A stretch of DNA of 37,927 bases, taken from the NCBI GenBank assembly GCA_964522525.1, contig CAZFWG010000037.1:1-37927 (forward strand), in the 5' to 3' direction. Source of the stretch: CAYUYV01 sp964522525 (GTDB taxonomy: Bacteria > Pseudomonadota > Alphaproteobacteria > JAJFIK01). Below are positions 8,306 through 15,673 of this stretch, piece after piece. Both the position numbers and the translations under genes were made by a program. Within the stretch, counting starts at the first letter, position 1. Every line of letters starts with the position of its first letter. The notes below the pieces were generated by a model. The model searched no databases. It had not been told where the DNA came from and saw nothing but the letters and a program-made list of their open reading frames with translations.

Positions 8306-9291
8306 CCGAGAAACGTCTGCTTCCGCCGTCGCCCCTGGCGAAGCGGCCGGTAACGATCCGGGAAGCCGGGGACCGGGCCATCGAACACGCCATGGCCCAT
8401 GATCCGGGCCTCCTTCTGGTGGCGCCTGATCGGCAGGAGACCAAGGGCAGCCGCTTGGCCGCTCCTGCCGGATCCTTCGGCGCCTTGCGGGAACGCTTCG
8501 GCCCCGATCGGGTCCTGACCCTTGGCTATGCCCCGTCCACCGTGATGGATATCGCGTTCGGCGCCGCCGTTTCGGGGTCACGGGTCCTTCTGGATCTGAC
8601 CCATGTCCCCGAGCCCCATGGCCTTGTGGAGCCAATCCTGAAACGCGGAGCGGCCTCACTGCCGGATGCGGGCCTCGAAAAGCTCGTCATTCGCGCTGTC
8701 CGGCGCGTGGAGGGGCCCGGCGCAAGGGCGATGGCGTTGGCGGCGGTGCAGAGCCGGGCCATGGCTCTGGCCCTGCCCTCGACGCCGGGCGATGCCGCCG
8801 GCCTCATGGCGCAGGCCCTCCATGGTCACGAGCCCACGCTCATTCTGGAGCCCGCGCCGCGCGGGGCCGTCCCGGCCCTTGACCAAGGCATTCCCGACCC
8901 GTCCCGGCGCATTCCCTTTGGGGAGGCCGCGTGCCTGCGAAGGGGCTGGGATCTGACCGTTGTGGCCCTGTCCGGCCTCGCCGGCAGCGCGGCGGAAGCC
9001 GCCGATCAGCTGGACCATGAGGAGGGGTTGAGCTGCGCCGTCCTCGACCCCCGCACGCTGGTGCCCCTCGACCGGGAAGCGGTGTTGGATTCCGTGGAAC
9101 GCACGGGCCGCCTCTTGGTCCTGGACCAGGAGGAGAGCGATGTGACCCTGCTGCTTTCCGCCCTGATCGCCGAGACCATGCCCCATCGTCTGGTGGCGCC
9201 GGTCCGTCGCGTGGCGGTGCCCCTCTCCCAGAGCGGGTCCTTAGATATCACACACATTTTGCGCGACGCTGCCCACGCGCTGTCGCCATAA
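8302..9291 (+). CDS. Degenerate 2-oxo acid dehydrogenase E1 beta-like protein
   Basis: A 329-aa protein that aligns by eye along the length of E1 beta subunits: VTIREAGDRAIEHAMAHDP (17-35), FGPDRVL (66-72), FGAAVSGSRVLLDL (86-99), LPSTPGDAAGLMAQAL and the C-terminal LDPRTLVPLDREAVLDSV. The catalytic Glu of the E1 beta TPISEAGIAG motif falls at Pro78 (LGYAPST). The glycine-rich GPQHSQ loop is replaced by VEGPGARAMALAAVQ (136-150), so the active-site His is absent. The start codon overlaps the stop of the alpha-like gene, implying translational coupling and a heterodimer. The open frame suggests retention for a structural or regulatory role rather than decay. No E2 or E3 gene is in the window. 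Confidence 0.7.
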   Translation: MTEKRLLPPSPLAKRPVTIREAGDRAIEHAMAHDPGLLLVAPDRQETKGSRLAAPAGSFGALRERFGPDRVLTLGYAPSTVMDIAFGAAVSGSRVLLDLTHVPEPHGLVEPILKRGAASLPDAGLEKLVIRAVRRVEGPGARAMALAAVQSRAMALALPSTPGDAAGLMAQALHGHEPTLILEPAPRGAVPALDQGIPDPSRRIPFGEAACLRRGWDLTVVALSGLAGSAAEAADQLDHEEGLSCAVLDPRTLVPLDREAVLDSVERTGRLLVLDQEESDVTLLLSALIAETMPHRLVAPVRRVAVPLSQSGSLDITHILRDAAHALSP

Positions 9292-9467
9292 ATTCCCGCG
9301 CGATTTCGGGCTTGCCCAACCCCCCATCGACCGGTCATCCTTCTGCCTTAAGGGATTAGATTGTCGGGTCCAAGAGGGGGATGATCTGACGCGGCGTGAC
9401 GGGCAGAACCCGGACGGTAGGCAACCGGCCGGCACGCTGCCCTCATGAAGCTTGAGGGAGTGAGTTG

Positions 9468-10976
9468 GTGGCGCTGTTTCCGTGGACCAATCAGAAACCC
9501 GAAGAAAACGAAGCGTTCGCGCGGCCCCGTTTCAAGACCAAACCGGTCAACCCCAACACGCCCATGCCGCCGACGGAGCTTTTTGCCGCAGCCCCGGATC
9601 GGGTGACCCCGCGGGTGGGGCGCGGCACGCCGGCGGACAAGGCCCCCGATCAGGATTTCGGGACGGGTCTGATCCCCGCCCAGCGCTATACCTCAAAGCC
9701 TTTCATGGATCTGGAATGGGAGCGGGTCTGGACCAAGGTCTGGCTCGTCGCCTGCCGGGAAAGCGACATCGCCAAACCCGGTGATTACGTGCCCTTCCGG
9801 ATCGGCCACGAGACCATCCTGGTCGTGCGCCAGTGGGACGACAGCATCCGCGCTTTCTATAATGTCTGCCGCCACCGGGGCAGCCGGCTGATGCCCGATG
9901 ACGGCACCCGGAACACCTGCCATGCGGGCAGTTTCCAGTGCGGTTTTCACCATTGGGAATGGTCGATCGACGGCACCTTGAAGCGGGTTCCCGACCCGGA
10001 ATCGTTCTCACAGGGCGTGCCTTGCGAAAAGCTCAGCCTCAAGAATGTCCGCACCGACAGCTGGGGCGGGTGGGTCTTCATCTCCCTCGATCCCCATGTG
10101 GAAAGCCTCGAGGATTATTTGGAAAATCTGCCCGGGCACCTTGATTGCTATCGCTGGGAGAGCCTGGTCCATCAGCTCGACCGGACCGTGACCTGGGAGT
10201 GTAACTGGAAGACGGCGATGGATATCTTCGCCGAAACCTACCATGTCCAGGCGGTCCATCCCCAGCTCTTGGGGTGGACGGAGGATTATCACGTCCAGAT
10301 CGACACCTATGGCCGTCATAGCCGCATGTTGATCCCGTTCTATCTGCCCTCAACGCGCAACTCGGACCAGTCGTCACTGGCCACGGATATCGCCAATCAG
10401 CTGACGGCGCTCGGCATCCTGGCCAAGGACTTCGAGGGCCGTCCCCAGGCCGCCCGGCGCGCGATCCAGAAGGCCAAAAGGGCCATGGAGGACCGGGCCA
10501 TTCACCTGCCCTATCGGCATCTGAACGATGAACAGCTGACGGATAATTATCACTACACGATCTTTCCGAACATCTCCGTCAATGTCTTTTCCGACTACAC
10601 GTTGATGATGCGGATGCGCCCCCATGAGAGCGATCCGAACAAGTCCTATTGCGATGTGCAGATTCTGGTCTACCAGGATCCGGGCAATACGAAGAAGCGA
10701 TCGACGCACACGGTCCATGGGGAGAGCGATATCTCCCTGGGCGAGGTGATCGACCAGGACGCGGCACGGGTCAAGGAAGTCCAGCTGGGCCTGCGCAGCG
10801 GAAGCTGCACCGGCCTTTATCTGGGGGACAATGAACGGCGGATCCGTCACTTCCACCATGTATTGATGGCCTATCTGAACGACGATCCGTCCCTGGCGGC
10901 CGAGGCGGAAGAACCAACACCGCCATCCTCGATCCCCCAACCGCAAAACCCGGGCGGCATGACGCCGGGCTTCTAG
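9468..10976 (+). CDS. Rieske aromatic ring-hydroxylating oxygenase, alpha subunit
   Basis: Catalytic subunit of a Rieske non-heme iron oxygenase, 502 aa. The Rieske [2Fe-2S] ligands are CRH at residues 134-136 and CGFH at 158-161 (C134, H136, C158, H161). The mononuclear iron site is AETYHVQAVHP with H259 and H264; a third acidic ligand is expected further downstream. The rest is the SRPBCC substrate-binding fold. I chose GTG at 9468, 7 nt after GAGGGAG; a TTG lies one codon earlier. No ferredoxin, reductase or beta subunit is adjacent, so electrons must come from elsewhere. Substrate is unknown: aromatic, steroid-like or quaternary-amine compounds are all used by relatives. It stands 176 nt after the E1-like pair, so co-transcription is uncertain. 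Confidence 0.9.
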   Translation: MALFPWTNQKPEENEAFARPRFKTKPVNPNTPMPPTELFAAAPDRVTPRVGRGTPADKAPDQDFGTGLIPAQRYTSKPFMDLEWERVWTKVWLVACRESDIAKPGDYVPFRIGHETILVVRQWDDSIRAFYNVCRHRGSRLMPDDGTRNTCHAGSFQCGFHHWEWSIDGTLKRVPDPESFSQGVPCEKLSLKNVRTDSWGGWVFISLDPHVESLEDYLENLPGHLDCYRWESLVHQLDRTVTWECNWKTAMDIFAETYHVQAVHPQLLGWTEDYHVQIDTYGRHSRMLIPFYLPSTRNSDQSSLATDIANQLTALGILAKDFEGRPQAARRAIQKAKRAMEDRAIHLPYRHLNDEQLTDNYHYTIFPNISVNVFSDYTLMMRMRPHESDPNKSYCDVQILVYQDPGNTKKRSTHTVHGESDISLGEVIDQDAARVKEVQLGLRSGSCTGLYLGDNERRIRHFHHVLMAYLNDDPSLAAEAEEPTPPSSIPQPQNPGGMTPGF

Positions 10977-11100
10977 AGCCCCCGGGGGTTCATTTGGGAT
11001 CACTCGGTGCCCCGGATCCGCGAGGCTCCCGTTTTTTCGCGCGCACCAAACCGCCAAGAGAATTGGTTGTGCGGGCCTAGGCTTTACAGGGGCGGCGGAC

Positions 11101-11143
11101 TTAGAGCGCCTTCCACTTGTTTCGAGTCATGAAGGCGCTCTAA
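11101..11143. repeat. 13-bp inverted repeat at the 3' end of the unknown secreted-protein gene
   Basis: Perfect arms TTAGAGCGCCTTC (11101-11113) and GAAGGCGCTCTAA (11131-11143) around a 17-nt loop. The right arm includes the stop codon of the minus-strand gene. There is no T-run on either side, so it is not a standard terminator. It could be a dispersed intergenic palindromic (REP-like) element or an mRNA-stabilising hairpin. Confidence 0.75.
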
Positions 11144-11808
11144 TGCACCTGGCCGAGCAGGACATCGACGGCGGAGGGGTCACCGCTTTCGACGACGAGC
11201 ACATCCGAAGGCACGGCGTAATGCGTGTCCGGTCCGCCTTCGCCAATCTCGACGCGCAGCGCCGTCTTTTTCACATGGGGCATGCGGAAGGACAGCAGGA
11301 TCCCGTCCGCTGAAATGCACCACCGCGCATCCACACTGCCCTGGCGCGTCTCCCAGACCGCGCAGTCATGGCCCGCGACCTGCTGACGCTCACCGGTCGG
11401 CTCACCCCCCAGGGCGCGGCCGAAATCCTCGGCAATCTCGGTTCCGTTGCGGCCCGAGACCAGGGCGGCCAGTTCCGCATGAATGGGGTCGCGCACGCGC
11501 AAGGCGCGCCGGCCCAGGAGATCCACGGCCGTCACCGTGCCGCCGTCATAGATGACCTTATGGTGGAGAGGCGGCATATCGGTGCCTTGGCGGGACGCCA
11601 GTTTCTGGAATTCCACGCGCTGGGCGCCGTGTCCCCGGGAGCACTCCGTCACTGTCCCGGACTGGGGACCGTCCAGGCGGTATTCCGTGCAATATGCTTC
11701 CACGGGATGATGCCAGCTGGCCCCTTCGCGGTCCAAAGCCTCCAACGGCATCACCGCCATGACGCTGGCAAAAACCCAAGCGCCACCAGGAACGAGTTCG
11801 CCCATCAT
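11140..11808 (-). CDS. Unknown protein with probable signal peptide
   Basis: A 222-aa protein I do not recognise. The N-terminus (MMGELVPGGAWVFASVMAVM) has a hydrophobic stretch but few basic residues, so it is a weak signal-peptide or anchor candidate. Four cysteines (YCTEY, ECSRG, DCAVW, WCISA) would suit a periplasmic, disulfide-bonded protein. The C-terminal half is beta-rich in appearance (DARWCISADGILLSFR), somewhat like periplasmic proteins that carry a small beta-sandwich, but no family can be named. I chose the ATG at 11808 with AGGGA 8 nt upstream; a TTG 24 nt earlier is less likely. It is divergent from mnmC and stands alone. Confidence 0.7.
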   Translation of the reverse strand: MMGELVPGGAWVFASVMAVMPLEALDREGASWHHPVEAYCTEYRLDGPQSGTVTECSRGHGAQRVEFQKLASRQGTDMPPLHHKVIYDGGTVTAVDLLGRRALRVRDPIHAELAALVSGRNGTEIAEDFGRALGGEPTGERQQVAGHDCAVWETRQGSVDARWCISADGILLSFRMPHVKKTALRVEIGEGGPDTHYAVPSDVLVVESGDPSAVDVLLGQVH

Positions 11809-11987
11809 GGTATCGGTCCCTTCAACACTCAACGACCCTCGGCCAACCGCGCCGATTCACAGGGCCGTGCACCACCCCACGGATCCGGCTTTCAATCACC
11901 GTGCCAAATCAGGACAACACTTGCTGAGTGAGTCGGGGGGGCGACAAGTGACGGTACGTTACATCGTCGAAACAAGGGGTTAGGACG

Positions 11988-13721
11988 GTGAGCGAAACCG
12001 GGATCGGACCCTCGAATCTTCTGTGGCGACAGGGCGGCGCGCCGGCGTCCCGCCGGTTCGAGGACATTTATTTCTCGCTCGAGAACGGCCTTGCCGAGGC
12101 GCGCCATGTTTTTCTGGAGGGCACCGATCTTCAGAACGCCTGGGCCGGGCGGCGCAGCTTCGCGATCGGCGAGACCGGCTTCGGCACGGGTCTCAATTTC
12201 CTGGCGAGTTGGGCGCTGTGGCGCGCAAAGGGTCCCGCTGGGGGTCGTCTGCATTATGTGAGCGTGGAGGGGTTTCCCATGGCCCCGGCCCAGCTTGCCA
12301 AGGCCCATGAGCCCTTTCCCGAATTGAAGGCGCTGTCCGCCCGGCTGACCGCGACGCTGGGATCGCCTCTGCCGGGCTTCCATCGTTTCCATTTCGATGA
12401 TGACCGGGTCCATCTGACCCTGCTGCATGGGGAGGTGGTGCCCATGCTGTCGGCCCTCGACGCGACGATCGACGCTTGGTTCCTGGACGGTTTCGCGCCC
12501 TCGCGCAACGCCGCCATGTGGACGCCGGCCGTTTTCGCAGAGATTGCCCGACTGACGGCGCCGGGGGGCCGGCTGGCCACGTTCACGGTGGCGGGCGCGG
12601 TGCGCCGCGGATTGAGTGACGTGGGCTTTGACCTCGCCCGCCGCCCCGGCTTCGGCCGCAAGAAAGAGATGCTGACCGCCCGCTATGACCCGCGCGGCGA
12701 CGCTGGAAAGAAACGCGGCGCAATGGATGGGCCCAAAACCGCGTTGGTCGTCGGCGCCGGGATTGCCGGGACGTCCGTTGCGATGGCGCTGCGCCGTCGG
12801 GGCGTNNNNNNNNNNNNNNNNNNNNNNNNNNNNNNNNNNNNNNNNNNNNNNNNNNNNNNNNNNNNNNNNNNNNNNNNNNNNNNNNNNNNNNNNNNNNNNN
12901 NNNNNGGGACCAGGGTTCAGCGGCCGGGCCTCTATTTCCCGACCGCGGGCGCCATGCTGCCGCGAAGCCTGATTGAGCGGGCCTTGGCGGACATCCCCTT
13001 GCGCGCCGACAGGATCGTCTTTGACGCGGACGGATTGCCGCAGCGTTCCGGTGAAAGCGCGACCCTCGAGGCGGACCTGGTCATCGCGGCCCATGGGCTG
13101 GGGCTTGGCGATCTGCCCCAGGGCCATCGCTACGGCCTGAGGGCATCCCGAGGGCAGCTGCTGATCGCCGAAGGGGCGGCGGATCGGCCGTTTCTGCAGC
13201 GGGCGGTGACCTTTGGCGGCTATGTTGCGCCGGGTCCGGATCATAGTCTTGTGTTAGGGTCGACCTACACGCCCGTCTCGCGAGAATGCCTGTCAGACAA
13301 AGTCGATCCGCGCGCAGGGGATACACGGAAGATCTTGTACGACACTCGGCGGTTCATGCCAGATCTTGAATCACACTTGGAGGGCAGAGCGATCCGCGCC
13401 CGGGCGGCCCTCCGCGCCACAACGCCAGACCATCTGCCGCTGGCGGGGCCGGCCCCGCGCTTTGACCGGCTTGAATCCTGGTCTTCGGCCTTGAGGACGG
13501 GATCGGAGCCGACACCCTTTTTTGATCTGTCTAAAGATTACTTTCCCCGACTCCACGTGCTCGCAGGCCTTGGATCCCGGGGCTTTACCACGGCGCCATT
13601 GCTCGCCGAGTGGCTCGTCTCCACCCTCTTTGACGAGCCTTCGCCGTTAGAACGCGATTTAGCGGATTCCCTGCATCCAGCGCGGTTTTTTGTGAGGGCC
13701 ATGCGTCGGGGGGAGGCTTGA
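11988..13721 (+). CDS. mnmC: Bifunctional tRNA mnm5s2U methyltransferase / FAD oxidoreductase
   Basis: Catalyses the last two steps of mnm5(s2)U synthesis at the tRNA wobble position. The C-terminal FAD domain removes the carboxymethyl group and the N-terminal domain methylates with S-adenosylmethionine. The methyltransferase domain shows GETGFGTGLNF (61-71) and WFLDGFAPSRNAAMW near 160-175. The FAD domain starts with VVGAGIAG around 252-259, and GLYFPTAGAMLPRSL lies beyond the gap. A 100-N gap interrupts the FAD domain; comparison with the E. coli protein suggests about 110 residues are missing there, so the real gene is longer than shown. The start is GTG at 11988 with AGGAC just upstream. 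The last 160 codons include three TTA leucines, a codon rare in neighbouring genes. Confidence 0.88.
   Translation: MSETGIGPSNLLWRQGGAPASRRFEDIYFSLENGLAEARHVFLEGTDLQNAWAGRRSFAIGETGFGTGLNFLASWALWRAKGPAGGRLHYVSVEGFPMAPAQLAKAHEPFPELKALSARLTATLGSPLPGFHRFHFDDDRVHLTLLHGEVVPMLSALDATIDAWFLDGFAPSRNAAMWTPAVFAEIARLTAPGGRLATFTVAGAVRRGLSDVGFDLARRPGFGRKKEMLTARYDPRGDAGKKRGAMDGPKTALVVGAGIAGTSVAMALRRRGXXXXXXXXXXXXXXXXXXXXXXXXXXXXXXXXXXGTRVQRPGLYFPTAGAMLPRSLIERALADIPLRADRIVFDADGLPQRSGESATLEADLVIAAHGLGLGDLPQGHRYGLRASRGQLLIAEGAADRPFLQRAVTFGGYVAPGPDHSLVLGSTYTPVSRECLSDKVDPRAGDTRKILYDTRRFMPDLESHLEGRAIRARAALRATTPDHLPLAGPAPRFDRLESWSSALRTGSEPTPFFDLSKDYFPRLHVLAGLGSRGFTTAPLLAEWLVSTLFDEPSPLERDLADSLHPARFFVRAMRRGEA
12806..12905. 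other. Assembly gap, 100 N, inside mnmC
   Basis: A placeholder-length gap between the GAGIAG dinucleotide-binding motif and the GLYFPTAGAMLP segment of the FAD domain. In MnmC these are normally separated by roughly 110-130 residues, so more than 300 nt is probably missing. Confidence 0.95.
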
Positions 13722-14229
13722 CTGGTTGCTTTTCGAATAGCGTGGTCTTGCACATTGTGCACGATCACAGACCATTTCTAAAGGCAAGTGAAAAAAAGCA
13801 ACACCTTGTTTCAAAATCGATAGACGACCCTGCGTGCCGGTGCTAGCTTGCGCGTCCAATCGTTGGGGGGCGACTGACATTACGGGTTACTTGGCATTTG
13901 CGCAATTCTATTTCGCGATTGGCCGTCGTGCGTTGCGTATTATTCGATGCCGTCGTGAGTATGTCTTGCCCCCCGTAGGATCAGTTGCATCCGGATGATT
14001 GGCGACTAGCCAGTTGCACCACACAACTGGCTTCCGCATGGGGTTCTGTCTATTAATCTCCCTACGGACTATGAATACGAAGAATGGCTGGTGCTGATCC
14101 GGCCGCGATGGGAAAACGCGAAGGCGTGCCGACGGCCATTCATTGGCGGGGTCGTTCGGGACGGAGGAGCTATGGGTGAGACCGGCGTTGCGATCCGGTC
14201 TCAAGGTGACCTGACCTTGGGGGTACGTA
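13722..14229. other. Gene-free, lower-GC 508-nt stretch
   Basis: Visibly more AT-rich than the flanks, with no convincing long gene. One clear hairpin lies at 14008-14032 (AGCCAGTTG / CAACTGGCT, 9 bp, loop CACCACA) without a T-run. An 8-nt -10-like GCTAGCTT occurs near 13848 but has no good -35 partner. A small open frame with a strong ribosome site starts at 14172 and is listed separately. No tRNA cloverleaf was recognised. Confidence 0.55.
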
Positions 14230-14249
14230 ATGACGCTGAAGACGGATGA
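14172..14249 (+). CDS. Possible 25-codon upstream ORF
   Basis: An ATG at 14172 follows GGAGGAG (14163-14169), the best ribosome site in the neighbourhood, and opens a 25-codon frame (MGETGVAIRSQGDLTLGVRN...) ending with TGA at 14247-14249. It overlaps the first 20 nt of the next gene in another frame, so it could act as a translational-coupling leader, because the downstream ATG at 14230 has only a modest GGGGG. It may also be chance, or show that the downstream start is wrong. Confidence 0.3.
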   Translation: MGETGVAIRSQGDLTLGVRNDAEDG

Positions 14250-14910
14250 GTGGGACGGGCTTAAAGAAGCTGAACTGGCACACCGCACCACCGGCCGGGA
14301 CTACGCGATAAGGCGCGAGGCCAAGACTCACCAGGAAATGCTGCCCCAAACCGCGCGACCGGGCGCCAAGGATGGCCAAAGCCCGACGCCGAAGGAAGAG
14401 CAGACGGAGCCTTGGCAAAAGTCCAGCGACAAAAGCGACGCTCTCCGTCAGCAGCCCCTGAGTGACCTCATCAATATGCGGGACCGTTTCCTTTCGGAAT
14501 GCTTTGACATCGAAAGCGGCCGGCGTTTTGTGATCGACGAAGCCGATGCGGAAAGCCGCCTCAATCTGTTGCGCCAGCGCATCGACGAGATCCATCTGGA
14601 AATGGCGCAACGGGACATGGGGGCACCTAACAGCGCCAGTCGGACAACACAAATGCGCCCCACCATGCGCACGGCCCGCCCCAATCAGGAAACCACCGCC
14701 AGACGGCCGGTTTCCTTTCCGGCCACGGCACGCACCGGCAAGTCGTCGGCAACGGATGATTTCGTGGCGCGCACCGAAGAGCGCATCGCCACGCTTGAAA
14801 AATTGGCCGAAGCGGCCGAAGCGAACGGCGCAATCGGCGATGCCGTTCAGTGCCTGATGGCCGCACAGACGCTCGATCGGGAACGGCGGGACGCCCTCGC
14901 CGATCGTTGA
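14230..14910 (+). CDS. Unknown charged, partly helical protein
   Basis: A 226-aa hydrophilic protein with no signal peptide or membrane segment. Residues about 75-125 (LINMRDRFLSECFD..., SRLNLLRQRIDEIHLEMAQR) and 178-220 (ARTEERIATLEKLAEAAEAN) look like amphipathic helices or short coiled coils. They are separated by an Arg/Pro/Thr-rich linker of probable low structure. I recognise no family. The ATG at 14230 has a weak GGGGG upstream. It is isolated: lower-GC DNA precedes it and a convergent redoxin gene follows. Coding potential is supported mainly by length and helix-like composition. Confidence 0.55.
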   Translation: MTLKTDEWDGLKEAELAHRTTGRDYAIRREAKTHQEMLPQTARPGAKDGQSPTPKEEQTEPWQKSSDKSDALRQQPLSDLINMRDRFLSECFDIESGRRFVIDEADAESRLNLLRQRIDEIHLEMAQRDMGAPNSASRTTQMRPTMRTARPNQETTARRPVSFPATARTGKSSATDDFVARTEERIATLEKLAEAAEANGAIGDAVQCLMAAQTLDRERRDALADR

Positions 14911-14957
14911 CAGACCCTTCCTCTCACCCTCGACCGCCCAGATCCAAGACCAGACGT

Positions 14958-14988
14958 AAAAAAGGCGCGACCATTTCAGTCGCGCCTT
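14958..14988 (-). terminator. Rho-independent terminator of the dsbD–redoxin operon
   Basis: On the minus strand, a 10-bp stem (AAGGCGCGAC / GTCGCGCCTT on plus, 14962-14971 with 14979-14988) is followed by six T (the A-run at 14958-14963 on plus). It lies 25 nt beyond the stop of the redoxin gene. The plus-strand gene ending at 14910 has no T-run after this hairpin. Confidence 0.9.
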
Positions 14989-15012
14989 CGGGGTGTTTCG
15001 TCGTTGGGCTGA

Positions 15013-15645
15013 TTATTTGCCGTATTTCACCGAGCAGCCATAGGGCGTCGTGACCGCTTCTGAGACGGGCTCGCCGGCATCGATTTCAGCCAGGGCAAGG
15101 CGCACATAGTTGCGCGCGTCGTCCACACTGGCCTTTCGGGCCGTCGGCTTGTCGTCGATCGCGCCCATATAGCGCACAACGCCTTCCTCATCGATCAGGA
15201 ACATGTGGGGCGTGGTCTTGGCATCATAGAGCCGGCCGATCTCGCCGTCCGCATCCAGAATCACGTAGTCGGGGCTGGCATTGCGGGATTGGGTGAGGTC
15301 GTTGGCCTGCTCGGCGGAGACATGGCCCTGCTTGCCGGGGGCGGAAGAAATGACGGTGACCCAGACAATGTCCCGCTCTGCCGCTTCCTGCTGCAGCGTC
15401 TGCATGTTGTCGGTCTCGTAGTGCTTGCGCACGAAGGGGCAGTCATGGTTGGTCCATTCAAGAATGACCTTTTTGCCCTTGGCATCGGACAGGGTGAAAT
15501 TGCCGCCTTTCGAGTCCACACCCGTGAAATCCGGTGCCGGGGCGTTCACCTGGGGCGCCGCCGCCGCGAAGCCCAGGCCGGCGAAACCCACGACACCGGC
15601 TGTTACGGCCGCCAGCGCCGCTTTTTTCAATTGAAGACCAAACAT
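15013..15645 (-). CDS. Periplasmic redoxin (thioredoxin-fold, CPFV type)
   Basis: A 210-aa exported thioredoxin-fold protein of the AhpC/TSA-like redoxin type. The signal peptide is residues 1-30 (MFGLQLKKAALAAVTAG..., cut near AAAA|PQ). The active-site segment is EWTNHDCPFVRKHYE with a single Cys69 rather than CxxC. It also has TTPHMFLID with the usual cis-Pro region and a conserved C-terminal cysteine in YGCSVKY (C204), which may act as resolving partner. The ATG at 15645 is chosen because GGAG lies 6 nt upstream. It follows dsbD by 28 nt in one operon, so DsbD probably supplies its electrons. It likely acts as a periplasmic thiol peroxidase or reductase. Confidence 0.85.
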   Translation of the reverse strand: MFGLQLKKAALAAVTAGVVGFAGLGFAAAAPQVNAPAPDFTGVDSKGGNFTLSDAKGKKVILEWTNHDCPFVRKHYETDNMQTLQQEAAERDIVWVTVISSAPGKQGHVSAEQANDLTQSRNASPDYVILDADGEIGRLYDAKTTPHMFLIDEEGVVRYMGAIDDKPTARKASVDDARNYVRLALAEIDAGEPVSEAVTTPYGCSVKYGK

Positions 15646-15673
15646 GGAAATCTCCATTCCTATTTCGTTCCGT

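Noticed and set aside
10979..10988. CCCCCGGGGG palindrome after the Rieske gene as a terminator
   Set aside because: It has no loop-forming spacer and no T-run.
13722..14229. tRNA gene in the lower-GC stretch
   Set aside because: TTCGAA occurs but no acceptor stem or cloverleaf could be built around it.
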